Source: an uncultured Alistipes sp.
GTDB taxonomy: Bacteria; Bacteroidota; Bacteroidia; Bacteroidales; Rikenellaceae
Assembly (NCBI GenBank): GCA_944321175.1
Contig: CALUKI010000032.1
Coordinates: forward strand, 62,001 to 126,000
Length of the DNA stretch: 64,000 bases
Reading direction: 5' to 3'
Part shown: one piece after another, positions 53,145 to 62,355 of the stretch
Position numbering within the stretch: position 1 is the first letter of the stretch
Layout of the letters: each line of letters starts with the position of its first letter
Position numbers and translations under genes: made by a program
Notes under the pieces: generated by a model
Told to the model about the DNA's origin: nothing
Database searches by the model: none
What the model saw: only the letters and a program-made list of their open reading frames with translations

Positions 53145-53912
53145 ATGATCTACTTTGCCTCGGATATCCATTTGGGATGCGGATCTGTGGAGGAGGCCCG
53201 AACCCGGGAGCGCCGTTTTACGGCGTGGCTCGACCGGGCGGCCGAGGATGCCGAGGCGATCTTTCTGTTGGGTGATCTGTTCGATTTCTGGTTCGAATAC
53301 CGGCGGGTTGTGCCGCAGGGGTTTGTCCGTACGCTGGGCAAGCTGGCCGCGTTGACCGACCGGGGCATCCGGGTGGTCTTCTTTACGGGCAACCACGACA
53401 TGTGGGTCGGGGATTACCTGTACCGCGAATGCGGTGTCGAGATCCATACATCGCCGTGCGTGATGGATTTTGCCGGCCGGCGTATTTTTCTGGCACACGG
53501 CGACAATCTGAATATCGCCCGTTTTTCGTCTCTTCGTTTGATGAATGCCGTTTTCCGGTCGCGGTCGCTGCGCTGGCTCTTTTCATGGCTGGTGCATCCC
53601 GATTGGGCGGTTCGTTTCGGCCGGTGGTGGAGCGGGTGTTCCCGCAAATCGCATGGGGCGGTGCTTGAGGCAGGTGTGACGGATCCGCTTGTGGAGTATG
53701 CCCGTGAGCGCCAGAAACAGGATCCGGTGGACTGCTATGTTTTCGGGCACATGCATTATGCGCGGGACTATTCGGAAGAGGGCCTGCGTGTGGTGCTGCT
53801 CGGTGCATGGGATGACCCGACGTATGCCGTGCTGGATGATGCGGGACGGATCGAATTGAAACGGTGGCAAGCGGCGGATGGCGGGCCGGCGCACGGGAAG
53901 TTTGAGCCTTGA
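53145..53912 (+). CDS. lpxH: UDP-2,3-diacylglucosamine diphosphatase-like metallophosphoesterase
   Basis: A 255-residue calcineurin-like enzyme. Motifs in order are FASDIHLG, LLGDLFDFWFEYR, FTGNHDMW, LAHGDN and VFGHMHYARD, with the DFWFEYR block typical of LpxH, which removes UMP from UDP-2,3-diacylglucosamine in lipid A synthesis. The reaction occurs at the inner face of the inner membrane. The start at 53145 directly follows a strong ribosome-binding site overlapping the stop of the preceding gene. The C-terminus is longer and more basic than in E. coli LpxH. Assignment as LpxH is strong for the family but other substrates are possible. Confidence 0.87.
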   Translation: MIYFASDIHLGCGSVEEARTRERRFTAWLDRAAEDAEAIFLLGDLFDFWFEYRRVVPQGFVRTLGKLAALTDRGIRVVFFTGNHDMWVGDYLYRECGVEIHTSPCVMDFAGRRIFLAHGDNLNIARFSSLRLMNAVFRSRSLRWLFSWLVHPDWAVRFGRWWSGCSRKSHGAVLEAGVTDPLVEYARERQKQDPVDCYVFGHMHYARDYSEEGLRVVLLGAWDDPTYAVLDDAGRIELKRWQAADGGPAHGKFEP

Positions 53913-54050
53913 GTGTCTGCCCGATGGATCGGAGCGGGGATTGTCGCCGAATGACCCGTCGGGATCGGTTGAAGAGCCGGAACGGGAAGCCGTCACGGAA
54001 AGCATAACGTACAGGATAAAGACCGGATAGCCGGCAACGTAGTTGAAGAT

Positions 54051-54944
54051 ATGAAACAATATTTGGATCTGTTGCGTCGCATATGCGATGAAGGGGTCGT
54101 GCGGGGCGATCGCACGGGTACGGGTACGCGGAGCGTATTCGGGCACCAGATGCGTTTCGACCTGAGTGAAGGATTCCCGCTGCTGACCACGAAGAGGGTC
54201 TTTCTCAAGGGTGTAATCCACGAATTGTTATGGTTCCTGCAGGGCGATACGAATATCCGTTATCTGGTCGAAAACGGTGTCCACATTTGGGACAACGATG
54301 CCTATCGTTACTATAATGAACTCTGCGTGCGCAATGGTGTCCTGCCGGTGGATCGGGATACGTTTCTTGCTGCGGCGGGCGAAGAATCCCCCATCGAAGG
54401 GTATCGGTTCGGGGATTTGAACCACGTTTATGGCTGGCAGTGGCGGAGCTGGGGCTGTCCCGACGGCCGGACGATCGACCAGATCGCACAGGCGGTGGAG
54501 CTGATCCGCCGCAATCCGGAATCGCGCCGCATCATCGTCTCGGCGTGGAATGTCGCCGATGTGGAGACGATGGCTTTGCCTCCCTGCCATGTGCTCTTTC
54601 AATTTTATGTGGCGGACGGGAAGCTGTCGTGCCAGCTGTATCAGCGCAGTGCCGATACGTTCCTGGGCGTGCCGTTCAATATCGCATCGTATGCGCTGCT
54701 GACAATGATGATGGCGCAGGTGTGCGATCTGCAGCCCGGCGATTTCGTCCACACGTTGGGCGATACGCATCTCTATCTGAACCATCTGGAGCAGGCGGCC
54801 GAACAGCTGTCCCGTGCGCCGCGACCGCTGCCCGTCATGCGGCTCAATCCGGCCGTGCGGTCGGTCTTCGATTTCCGGTACGAAGATTTTACGCTCGAAG
54901 GCTACGATCCCTGGCCGGCCATCAAGGCGCCGATGTCGTTTTGA
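54051..54944 (+). CDS. thyA: Thymidylate synthase
   Basis: A 297-residue ThyA. It has [19 protein letters not shown] at the N-terminus, [20 protein letters not shown], the catalytic Cys179 in [12 protein letters not shown], and the dUMP-binding [19 protein letters not shown]. It methylates dUMP to dTMP with methylenetetrahydrofolate. Dihydrofolate reductase, which regenerates the cofactor, is encoded about 185 nt downstream, the common thyA-folA pairing. Confidence 0.97.
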   Translation: MKQYLDLLRRICDEGVVRGDRTGTGTRSVFGHQMRFDLSEGFPLLTTKRVFLKGVIHELLWFLQGDTNIRYLVENGVHIWDNDAYRYYNELCVRNGVLPVDRDTFLAAAGEESPIEGYRFGDLNHVYGWQWRSWGCPDGRTIDQIAQAVELIRRNPESRRIIVSAWNVADVETMALPPCHVLFQFYVADGKLSCQLYQRSADTFLGVPFNIASYALLTMMMAQVCDLQPGDFVHTLGDTHLYLNHLEQAAEQLSRAPRPLPVMRLNPAVRSVFDFRYEDFTLEGYDPWPAIKAPMSF

Positions 54945-55006
54945 CCCGTGCGGCGGATGTGCCGAAAGGGGGCAAACAGCGGCGGAAGAAGGGGGGCGGA
55001 AGAGAT

Positions 55007-55037
55007 AGAGAAGGGAAGGGAAGAGAAGGAGAGAAGG
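55007..55037 (+). repeat. Polypurine tract between thyA and folA
   Basis: Thirty-one consecutive purines built from AGAGAAGGG and GAAGAGAAGG units; with single interruptions the purine bias extends back to about 54981. It could form an H-DNA-like structure or a mRNA spacer, but no function is evident. Confidence 0.75.
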
Positions 55038-55128
55038 CGTGTCGGAGCGCGCGAACGGCAGCAGCATGTGCCGGGGAGTTGCAGCGGGCCGCGAAGTATT
55101 GTTGAACCGTTAATTGGAGATTGGAAAT

Positions 55129-55611
55129 TTGATATCGATCATCGCCGCCGTTGCGGAAAACGGCGTCATCGGAGATAAAAACACGCTGTTGTGGCACATA
55201 TCGGAGGATCTGCGCAATTTCAAGCGTGTAACATCGGGCCATCCCGTGGTGATGGGCCGCAACACCTTTCTGTCGCTGGGGCGTCCGTTGCCGGGGCGCA
55301 CGAATGTGGTGGTAAGCCGCACGGCGGCACGGATCGAAGGCTGCCGTGTGGTGCGTTCGCTGGAAGAAGCCTTCGCGCTGTTTCCCGCCGATGAGGAGAT
55401 CTTCGTGATAGGCGGGGCGCAGATATACGCACAAACGCTGGAGGTGGCCGACAGACTCTACCTTACGCGCGTGTGTCACAGCTATGAGGGCGACACTTCG
55501 TTTCCGGAGTGGGATCGCAGGCAATGGCGGCTTGTGTCGGGCGAGCGGTTCGAGCGGGGCGAGAAGTATCCCTATCCCTTCTCGATAGAGGTATATGAAC
55601 GGGCAGAGTGA
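55129..55611 (+). CDS. folA: Dihydrofolate reductase (TTG start)
   Basis: A 160-residue DHFR. It begins with ISIIAAVAENGVIG, then WHISEDLRNFKRVTSGHPVV with the catalytic acid in the SEDL segment, MGRNTFLSLGRPLPGRTNVV and IGGAQIYAQTL. No ATG is available in front of the conserved start. I use the TTG at 55129 because DHFRs begin just before SIIAA and a GGAG site lies about 10 nt upstream (55116-55119); a TTG at 55114 would add five residues. Together with thyA it completes the thymidylate cycle. Confidence 0.92.
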   Translation: MISIIAAVAENGVIGDKNTLLWHISEDLRNFKRVTSGHPVVMGRNTFLSLGRPLPGRTNVVVSRTAARIEGCRVVRSLEEAFALFPADEEIFVIGGAQIYAQTLEVADRLYLTRVCHSYEGDTSFPEWDRRQWRLVSGERFERGEKYPYPFSIEVYERAE

Positions 55612-55736
55612 CGGCCGATGGAGACACCCCTCCCCATCGCAACGGGGAACCCTGTGCGCCGATTGCGGCTGCCGCCTTCAAGACCTGCGAACGGACGAGA
55701 CGATGCCGGAACGAAAACCTAAACAGATAAAGCCTT

Positions 55737-56600
55737 ATGAAAAGATTAGTTGCTCTACTGCTTGCACTCGGCGTGTCGATGACATGGGCCGGGGCACAAC
55801 CCGCAATCAAGTCGCGGGGATCGAAAAAGGATCCGTTTACCTTCGTGCAGGTTTCGGACCCGCAATTGGGGTTCTGCGCCAAAGGCCAGGACTGGCAATG
55901 GACGGTCGGAAACCTGAAAACGACGGTCGCACAGATCAACGCGTTGAAGCCGGCGTTCGTGATCGTGACGGGCGACCTGGTCCAGAGCTACAAAAATGCC
56001 GATCAGCGGAAGGCATATCTTGAGAACATCGCAAGGGTGGATGCGTCGATACCCGTTTTCCATCTTCCGGGCAATCATGATATTCCCGATTACAACGCCG
56101 AAGCCGTCGGCCGGTATCTCGGAACGTTCGGCTATGACCGTTTCGCCTTCACCTACAACGGGTCGGCGTTTATCGGGTTGAACAGTACACCGATGCTGTG
56201 CGACAACGATGCGGCGAAAGCCGCTTCCGAGGAGCAGCTTGCATGGTTCGCGAAGATGCTGAAGCGTTACCGCAAGTGCAACCATATCTTCGTCTTTTCG
56301 CACCACCCGCTCGTTTTGCGGGACGGCAGTGCGGTGGAACACAAGTCCGCATACGATGAACCGTTCCGTACGGAGTATGCCGAGCTGATGAAGAAATACG
56401 GTGTTACGGCGATCTTTGCCGGCCATACGCACATCACGGAGCCGACCGAGGTCGACGGCATGCCGATGATCACGGTCGGAGCGTCGAGCTATCCGCTCTA
56501 CGGCGCCGAGACGGGTATCAACATCGTGGAAGTGACGCCGGAGGATTTTCACAGCGAGTTCGTGGTCAACGGCTCGGACAAGAAGGTGCTTCTGCATTGA
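55737..56600 (+). CDS. Exported calcineurin-like metallophosphoesterase (CPPED1-like)
   Basis: A 287-residue protein with a signal peptide (MKRLVALLLALGVSMTWAGA). Metal-binding motifs are QVSDPQLGF, VTGDLVQS, LPGNHDIPD, FSHHPL and FAGHTHI, in the standard order. The overall layout resembles CPPED1-type phosphoesterases. It is predicted to be periplasmic; substrate unknown. It is transcribed after folA with a 125-nt gap and ends at a strong hairpin shared with the convergent gene. Confidence 0.9.
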   Translation: MKRLVALLLALGVSMTWAGAQPAIKSRGSKKDPFTFVQVSDPQLGFCAKGQDWQWTVGNLKTTVAQINALKPAFVIVTGDLVQSYKNADQRKAYLENIARVDASIPVFHLPGNHDIPDYNAEAVGRYLGTFGYDRFAFTYNGSAFIGLNSTPMLCDNDAAKAASEEQLAWFAKMLKRYRKCNHIFVFSHHPLVLRDGSAVEHKSAYDEPFRTEYAELMKKYGVTAIFAGHTHITEPTEVDGMPMITVGASSYPLYGAETGINIVEVTPEDFHSEFVVNGSDKKVLLH

Positions 56601-56654
56601 CGGCAGGAGGTTGCGGTTGTCGTGCGGTAACGGACGATATCTCTGAGAGAAAGC

Positions 56655-56692
56655 GTACGAGGCGGTCGGATGTGTCCGGCCGCCTCGTACGT
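56655..56692. terminator. Strong bidirectional hairpin between convergent genes
   Basis: CGTACGAGGCGG (56655-56666) pairs with CCGCCTCGTACG (56681-56692), extended inwards to a stem of about 17 bp with loop TGTG. It lies between the metallophosphoesterase and the DUF5722-like gene, which converge. Confidence 0.75.
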
Positions 56693-56715
56693 TCAGTTCA
56701 ATGACGGAATGATTC

Positions 56716-58947
56716 TCAATCCGTTACCTGTTGGATGATGTTCCAGTCCGTAATGCCGATGACCGGAAGGAAGGGGGCGAAGGCCTCGGTCTCGCGCTCC
56801 GTACCGGCATCGCGGTAGGTGTTCCATACGGGTTTCTTGCCGCCCGGGGCTTCCGAATCGTCGGCATAGCGCCGCAAGCCGATGCGCAGCGTTCCTTCAT
56901 TGCGGTTGTCAAACCAGTTGTGCCACTGGATGCCGTCGATTCCCGGCAGGGCATTGATCTTTTTCCAGCCATAGGCAAACCCGGCACATTGCGTGACAAG
57001 ATCCGCTTCGGAGTAGGAGAGTGCATTGATCCCGGCCTCCGAAAGCCATACCGAGCGTCGGGTTGTTCCCTGATACATGTTGGCAGGTGTCATCGCCCAT
57101 TTGCTGAGCACCTCGAGATTCTTGAGCGTCACAAAGGGGGTGTTCATCGAGAAGGTGGCGTTCTGCTCGCGCCAGGTATAGGGATCGGCGATCACCTCCG
57201 GATAGCTGTGGCAGGCCAGCGCCCAGCGGAAATCACCCTCCGCACGGCTGAAATCGAGGAAGAGACCGAGCATGTCCTGTACGGGATACCATCCGGGGTT
57301 CGAGGCACGGCTCCATGAGTGCGAGAACGAGGCAAAAACCTCGGCATTGGTGTCGTATTGGCGGATGATCGATGCACACAAACGCATCGAACGCAGGTAG
57401 GTATTCGTGTAGGTCGTGATGAGTTTGTCTTCACCCATGTTGGTCCAGTCGATGCCGCCGTCGGCTTCGTTGTGGATGATCCAATGCGAAATACGTCCGT
57501 AGGCATTATCCTCGCGGCAGTAGCGCTGAGCCAGGAAATCGACCATTGCAGCGTAGCCGCGTGCGGCTTTCGGTGTGGTCATGTTCGGCATCGTGTAAGT
57601 GCCGCGCGTATAGTCGGGATGCTGCAGGAGCGCACCCAGCTCGGCATCGCGGGCATTCGATGCCGGATCGATCAGCAAGATTGCCGCTACGGTGATGTTG
57701 CGCGCTGCGGTCTGTCGGAGTGCGGCATCGAGTGTGCGGTCCAGCTCCTCGGCGTCAAAATAGTAGGTCTCTCCGCAGTAGGTGTGCTCGATCATGCCGG
57801 CCTTCACGGGCGACAGATACATGAACTGCAGCGGACTGATGTTGACCGTAGCGCTCGTGATCCCCAGATCGTCCAGATCGCTCGTGTAGTCGTTGATGAC
57901 GAAACCGCCCAATCCCTTCTTCGAACGCATCGGCACGGGTGCAAGGTTGCGCAGCGGTGCTACTTCGTCGGCGTAACGACCGTGCGAAACGATGTGGTCG
58001 CCGTCGTCGTTGCGGCACACGACGGCCCATTGCGAAAGCAGCCGGTCGTAGGGAAATCCTTCGGGTTCGGCCATGCGGTCGAGCGTGATGTCGAACGGAC
58101 TTTGGGTCAGAGGTGTCGCGTATTTCTGGTAGGCGGTCGAGATGCGCGTGATGTCGGCGTAGGGTGGAAGCTCATAGAGCAGGAACGTACCTTCACCGCT
58201 GTAATTCCCCGTGATACGGACCTTGTCGGCCGAAACCTCGACCCGCTCGATCTGACACGAATAATCCTTGTCGAGATACGCTTTGAGACGTTCCTCGTAC
58301 TCCGCAGCATTCTGGTCGCCCTCGCTCTCGGCGGCATCTTCGGCCTTCTCCGCCTCGGTCATCTCCCGCAGGCAGAGATTGCGCAGACGGATGTTTGCAT
58401 CCTTTACCGTCCCGAAGTCGATTCGCAGCAGGTTGCCCACCTCACCCCAAAAGAAGTCTTCACGGTATTTACGGATGCGGACGCTGTAGGGATGCCACGT
58501 GTCGGCAATCTCGAACGGCGTGCAGAAGATCGTGCGTTCGACGTCGGGAATCACCTCGCCGTCGACCTCCGTCCAGAAGAAGAGCTGGATGTTGTCGTTG
58601 TTGCGGTCGGTCTGGTACTCGAACGACAGCACGTTGAGTTCCGGCGGGACGTTCTCTTCGAACGGTACGGTGCAGAAATAGGGATCCTCGCCGGTGGTCA
58701 GGATCTTGTAGACCCCGGGCGTCTCCTCTTCGAGCACGATGTCGTTCTGTACCTTCGGATCGGTGTTGGGAACGAGTGTCAGCGGTGCCGTGGGTTCGGG
58801 TGCCGGTGGCGTGAAATCCTGCGACTCCTCTTTTTGGCATGCGCAGATCATGCCCATGGCGAGTACGGCAGTCAGCAGGCGAAGCATCTGATGCGTGTGC
58901 TGTCCGGATTTGTTCGTTCCGGAGCGGAAGCGTCTGTTCGTTTTCAT
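56716..58947 (-). CDS. DUF5722-like lipoprotein, probable TIM-barrel glycosidase
   Basis: A 743-residue lipoprotein. The signal peptide ends near GMICAC; I start at 58947 although a longer form from 59025 and a shorter one from 58887 exist. Residues about 70-185 look like a beta-sandwich (FEYQTDRNNDNIQLFFW), residues 245-330 another small domain, and residues 350-740 a TIM-barrel-type region with INDYTSDLDDLGITSATVNI. Two acidic motifs fit clan GH-A hydrolases: HWIIHNEADGG (acid/base, Asn-Glu) and VWLSEAGINALSY (nucleophile). The family as I know it is DUF5722, with no established activity. Monocistronic, divergent from the Hdr-like operon. Confidence 0.82.
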   Translation of the reverse strand: MKTNRRFRSGTNKSGQHTHQMLRLLTAVLAMGMICACQKEESQDFTPPAPEPTAPLTLVPNTDPKVQNDIVLEEETPGVYKILTTGEDPYFCTVPFEENVPPELNVLSFEYQTDRNNDNIQLFFWTEVDGEVIPDVERTIFCTPFEIADTWHPYSVRIRKYREDFFWGEVGNLLRIDFGTVKDANIRLRNLCLREMTEAEKAEDAAESEGDQNAAEYEERLKAYLDKDYSCQIERVEVSADKVRITGNYSGEGTFLLYELPPYADITRISTAYQKYATPLTQSPFDITLDRMAEPEGFPYDRLLSQWAVVCRNDDGDHIVSHGRYADEVAPLRNLAPVPMRSKKGLGGFVINDYTSDLDDLGITSATVNISPLQFMYLSPVKAGMIEHTYCGETYYFDAEELDRTLDAALRQTAARNITVAAILLIDPASNARDAELGALLQHPDYTRGTYTMPNMTTPKAARGYAAMVDFLAQRYCREDNAYGRISHWIIHNEADGGIDWTNMGEDKLITTYTNTYLRSMRLCASIIRQYDTNAEVFASFSHSWSRASNPGWYPVQDMLGLFLDFSRAEGDFRWALACHSYPEVIADPYTWREQNATFSMNTPFVTLKNLEVLSKWAMTPANMYQGTTRRSVWLSEAGINALSYSEADLVTQCAGFAYGWKKINALPGIDGIQWHNWFDNRNEGTLRIGLRRYADDSEAPGGKKPVWNTYRDAGTERETEAFAPFLPVIGITDWNIIQQVTD

Positions 58948-59202
58948 GACTATATCGAAAATGTTTGGAAGTGTCGGTGTTTGCAAACCGGTGCTTTTTT
59001 GTTTTTCAGTTTTTTTATTAAACAATGCAAATCCCCTTTTACTGCATCTCTAGGGCCGATTTTTGTTGAAATATTTTCGGCATTTACCCGTGAAGGGCTC
59101 ATCCATAACATCTTAACCGACTGCTCGACCGTCTGTCTCCGGATCGGGAAAAGTGCCCCGCAAATAGGTATTTCTACTACCGTTTATGCGGGGGAATCTC
59201 CG

Positions 59203-59210
59203 TACCTTTG
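59203..59210 (+). promoter_or_regulatory. -7 promoter box of the Hdr-like operon
   Basis: TACCTTTG, 22 nt before the first start codon. The -33 position has no good TTTG. A 7-bp inverted repeat (CCCCGCA 59156-59162 and TGCGGGG 59187-59193) flanks the -33 zone and may be an operator. Confidence 0.55.
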
Positions 59211-59231
59211 CAATCGGACAAAACCGGCTTT

Positions 59232-59930
59232 ATGGGGAAGTATTTCGATATGCTGATGGAGGACGTGCGCTTCCGCGAAGGGTTGAAGTCGTGCATGAAC
59301 TGCGGCATCTGTACGGGGGTCTGTCCGGCAGCCGAGTTCTACGACTACGACCCGCGGCAGATCGTCTCGATCGTCCAGACCCGCGACGAGGAGCAGATCG
59401 AACGGCTGCTCAAGAGCGATACGATCTGGTTTTGCGGCGAGTGCATGTCGTGCCGTCCGCGCTGTCCGCGCGGCAACACACCCGGGTATGTGATTCAGTC
59501 GCTGCGCACGTTGTCGCAAAAACTGGGTTTCTTTGTCGAGAGCGAGAAGGGGCGGCAGCAGCTCGCCATCAAACGGACCATCGGCGAAAATATCCTGCGT
59601 ACCGGTTACTGCATCGTCCCCAGGCTTGTCGCACCGGCACTGCACCCCGAACAGGGTCCCGTGTGGGAGTGGATCTACCGCAACGACCGCGAGATCTACT
59701 GCCAGTTCAATCCCACCTATGACCAGCCCGGTCCGGGAGCCGTGCGCCGTATCGACGAGGATACCCTGCAGGAGATGCACCGCATCTTCGAGGTGACGGG
59801 CGGACGGGCCTTTTTCGACCGGATCGAGGAGTGCTCGGAACGCAAAGCCCGCGAAATGGGCTACGACGGTGCCGACGAGCGTTATTTCATGGATGTTTTT
59901 ACCCGCAACTCGCAGGACAACGATGAATAG
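59232..59930 (+). CDS. HdrC-like 4Fe-4S protein (first copy)
   Basis: A 232-residue protein with two ferredoxin-type cluster motifs: SCMNCGICTGVCPA near residue 22 and WFCGECMSCRPRCPRG near residue 67. This is the arrangement of HdrC, the two-cluster electron-transfer subunit of heterodisulfide reductases. After about residue 85 the protein continues with a helical region longer than in ordinary HdrC. It overlaps the next gene by 8 nt. The start at 59232 (MGKYFD) follows a -7 box at 59203-59210. It should carry electrons between the HdrB-like and HdrA-like subunits; the direction is unknown. Confidence 0.9.
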   Translation: MGKYFDMLMEDVRFREGLKSCMNCGICTGVCPAAEFYDYDPRQIVSIVQTRDEEQIERLLKSDTIWFCGECMSCRPRCPRGNTPGYVIQSLRTLSQKLGFFVESEKGRQQLAIKRTIGENILRTGYCIVPRLVAPALHPEQGPVWEWIYRNDREIYCQFNPTYDQPGPGAVRRIDEDTLQEMHRIFEVTGGRAFFDRIEECSERKAREMGYDGADERYFMDVFTRNSQDNDE

Positions 59931-61005
59931 GAACTGGAAAGAGTATCAGAAGGAGATCGCCGACGACCGCTACTACTATGCCCGCAGCTGCATCCGGCAG
60001 AATTTCTTCCCCGGCAGCGAGAAGGCCTTTCTGGATATCATGCGCAACGATCTGGGCCGCGATTGCTTCGACGACCCGCTCCATACGTCGTGTACGGGTA
60101 TCGGCTACCATGCGGACATCGTTCCGCTGGATACGATCATGGCGGTGGTGGCGCGTCAGTTCGCCCTTATGGGCGAGGCCGGATACGAGAACTTCATATC
60201 GTCGTGCATTACGTCGTTCGGGATCTATACCGAGATCCTCGCCACATGGGAGGAGTTTCCGGAGACGGAGGAGCGTGCCCGCGAGAACCTCTACAAGGCT
60301 ACGGGCCGGACGTTGGTAAAACCCAAAAACCTCTCCCATACGTCGGATGTCGTTTTCCACCATCGCGAAGCCATCGCGGCACGGGCCAGACACCGGCTTG
60401 TAAACGTCCTTACGGGCGAGCCGTTGCGTGTGGTGGAGCATATCGGGTGCCATTATGCCAAGATCTTCCCGAAGTCGGGGGTCGGCGGATCGGAGTTCCC
60501 CTATGTGCTGGCCGGCATGATCGAGTCGTGGGGCGGAGAATGTGTCGATTATCCCGAACGGCGCCATTGCTGCGGCTTCGGGTTCCGCAACTACCTCGTG
60601 CAGGCCAATCGCGGCTATTCGGTTGCCAATACGCAGAAAAAAATGGAGAGCATGGCTCCCTACAAGCCCGATTTCATCGTCGCCAACTGCCCCGGCTGCG
60701 CGATGTTCCTCGACAAGTGGCAATATACGATTGCCGAGATGGAGGGTACGACCTACGGCGAAAACGGACACGGCATTCCGGTGCTGACTTACGAGGAGAT
60801 GGCCGGGCTGGTGTTGGGCTACGATCCATGGGCGTTGGGCATGCAGATGCATCAGGTCGATGTGGAGCCGCTTCTCGACAAGATGGGGATCGAGTATGAT
60901 CCTGCGGCGAAGTATCTGGGCATGAATGGAAAATATATCGGACAACCTGCCTCGGCAATCGTCAATTGCGGTTCGCAGGATACGATCTACAATATCAAGC
61001 AGTGA
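59923..61005 (+). CDS. HdrB-like CCG-domain protein
   Basis: A 360-residue protein with the cysteine-rich CCG domain of heterodisulfide reductase subunit B: CHYAK near residue 176, CCGFGF near 215 and CPGC near 255, which in HdrB hold a non-cubane Fe-S centre at the disulfide site. An extra N-terminal region (about 1-165) contains further Cys (SCIRQNFF, HTSCTGIGYHAD, SSCITSFG), suggesting a first, diverged CCG half. It overlaps both neighbours (8 nt upstream, one base downstream), so the operon is tightly coupled. In this place it is the probable catalytic subunit acting on a disulfide or similar substrate. Confidence 0.92.
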   Translation: MNRNWKEYQKEIADDRYYYARSCIRQNFFPGSEKAFLDIMRNDLGRDCFDDPLHTSCTGIGYHADIVPLDTIMAVVARQFALMGEAGYENFISSCITSFGIYTEILATWEEFPETEERARENLYKATGRTLVKPKNLSHTSDVVFHHREAIAARARHRLVNVLTGEPLRVVEHIGCHYAKIFPKSGVGGSEFPYVLAGMIESWGGECVDYPERRHCCGFGFRNYLVQANRGYSVANTQKKMESMAPYKPDFIVANCPGCAMFLDKWQYTIAEMEGTTYGENGHGIPVLTYEEMAGLVLGYDPWALGMQMHQVDVEPLLDKMGIEYDPAAKYLGMNGKYIGQPASAIVNCGSQDTIYNIKQ

Positions 61006-62015
61006 TGGCCAGGCGCGTAATCATCGTCGGCGGAGGTGTCGCCGGCATCCAAACGGCATTGACGCTCTCGCAGCGGGGTATCCCGACACTTCTGCTGGAG
61101 CGCGAATCGGAACTGGGCGGAAAACTTACGGGGTGGCACAAGCTCTTCCCGTCGTTTACGCCCGCGCACGAGGTGCTCGATGAATTGCGGCAGCGGTTGA
61201 ACGGTAGCGGCGTGGAGGTTCGCACGCAGTGCGAGGTGTGCCATGTGGAGCGCAGCGGCGTGACGCTTGCTTCGGGGGAACGGCTTGCAGCCGATGCCGT
61301 CGTCGTGACCACCGGCTTCACGCTCTTCGATGCACGGGTCAAGGAGGAGTACGGCTACGGAATTTACGACAACGTCTATACGACGGCCGATATCGAGCGC
61401 ATGCTCAACGAGGGGCGCGTGGCGATGCGGGATGGTTCGGCGCCCCGCCGTATCGCGTTTCTGCACTGCGTGGGCTCGCGTGACGAGAAGGTCTGCCAGC
61501 ACCACTGTTCGAAGGTCTGCTGCATCACGGGGGTGAAGCAGGCGATGGAACTGAAGGAGATGTTCCCCGAAGCGGATGTCTTCAACTTCTATATGGACAT
61601 CCGCATGTTCGGCCCCGGGTACGAGGAGATGTATCGTGACGCGCAGCAGCGGCTGAACATCCATTTTGTGCGCGGCCGGATCTCGGAGGCCAGTCCCACG
61701 CTCGACGGGCGTGTGCAGATCAAGGCCGAAGATACGTTGACGGGGCGTCCGTTGAAGATGTCGGTCGACATGCTGATTCTGATCATCGGCATGCGCAGCA
61801 ATGCGTCGAATGCGGTCTTTGCCGCCGATGCGGGCCTGCAGTGTCAGCCGAGCGGATTCCTTGCGCCGCGCGACCTGTTCCTGCACAATACGGAGAGCAA
61901 TGTCGGCGGGATCTTCTATGCCGGAGCGGTTACGGCTCCCAAGAATATCGGGGAATCGTTGTCGGAAGCGGTTGTTGCGGCCGATCGTGTGACGGAATAT
62001 CTCAAACGTGCGTGA
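61005..62015 (+). CDS. Minimal HdrA-like flavoprotein
   Basis: A 336-residue FAD protein. It opens with the Rossmann motif VIIVGGGVAGIQTALTLSQRG and ELGGKL, and has the HdrA hallmark LHCVGSRDE followed by VCQHHCSKVCCITGVKQA. It lacks the N- and C-terminal ferredoxin domains of methanogen HdrA, so it resembles the short QmoA/HdrA forms of non-methanogens. The closing NVGGIFYAGAVTAPKNIGESLSEA is the usual C-terminal FAD-binding stretch. It starts inside the stop codon of the HdrB-like gene (TGATG). Loss of the extra clusters argues against full electron bifurcation in this subunit alone. Confidence 0.92.
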   Translation: MARRVIIVGGGVAGIQTALTLSQRGIPTLLLERESELGGKLTGWHKLFPSFTPAHEVLDELRQRLNGSGVEVRTQCEVCHVERSGVTLASGERLAADAVVVTTGFTLFDARVKEEYGYGIYDNVYTTADIERMLNEGRVAMRDGSAPRRIAFLHCVGSRDEKVCQHHCSKVCCITGVKQAMELKEMFPEADVFNFYMDIRMFGPGYEEMYRDAQQRLNIHFVRGRISEASPTLDGRVQIKAEDTLTGRPLKMSVDMLILIIGMRSNASNAVFAADAGLQCQPSGFLAPRDLFLHNTESNVGGIFYAGAVTAPKNIGESLSEAVVAADRVTEYLKRA

Positions 62016-62017
62016 CG

Positions 62018-62353
62018 ATGGCGGCGATGAATTTCGGTTTCGGCATCAACAGGCCGCGTGTGATCGACCTCGACCGCAACAACCTGCGCAAGAGCGACGA
62101 GATCCTGCGCGAAATGCCCGAACTGCAGACCTGTATCGGCTGCGGCGCCTGCACGGCGCTCTGTACGGCCGGCAACCTGACCTCGTTCAATTTCCGCCGC
62201 GTGCATACGCTCGTGCGGCGCGGCGAATATGAAGGGGCCTACGAGGAGATGAACAAGTGCATGTTGTGCGGCAAGTGCCGTCTTGCCTGCCCGCGCGGAA
62301 TCAATACGCGCGGTGTGGTGATGCTCATCAAACGCAAACTGGGGGATTTCTGA
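62018..62353 (+). CDS. HdrC-like 4Fe-4S protein (second copy)
   Basis: A 111-residue protein with two complete 4Fe-4S motifs: QTCIGCGACTALCTAG near residue 38 and KCMLCGKCRLACPRG near residue 82. It is a short HdrC of usual size, in contrast to the longer first gene of the operon. It starts two bases after the HdrA-like stop and ends two bases before the next start. A second in-frame ATG lies three codons later. Two separate HdrC subunits in one operon suggest two electron-exit points, one perhaps serving the membrane subunit. Confidence 0.9.
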   Translation: MAAMNFGFGINRPRVIDLDRNNLRKSDEILREMPELQTCIGCGACTALCTAGNLTSFNFRRVHTLVRRGEYEGAYEEMNKCMLCGKCRLACPRGINTRGVVMLIKRKLGDF

Positions 62354-62355
62354 CG

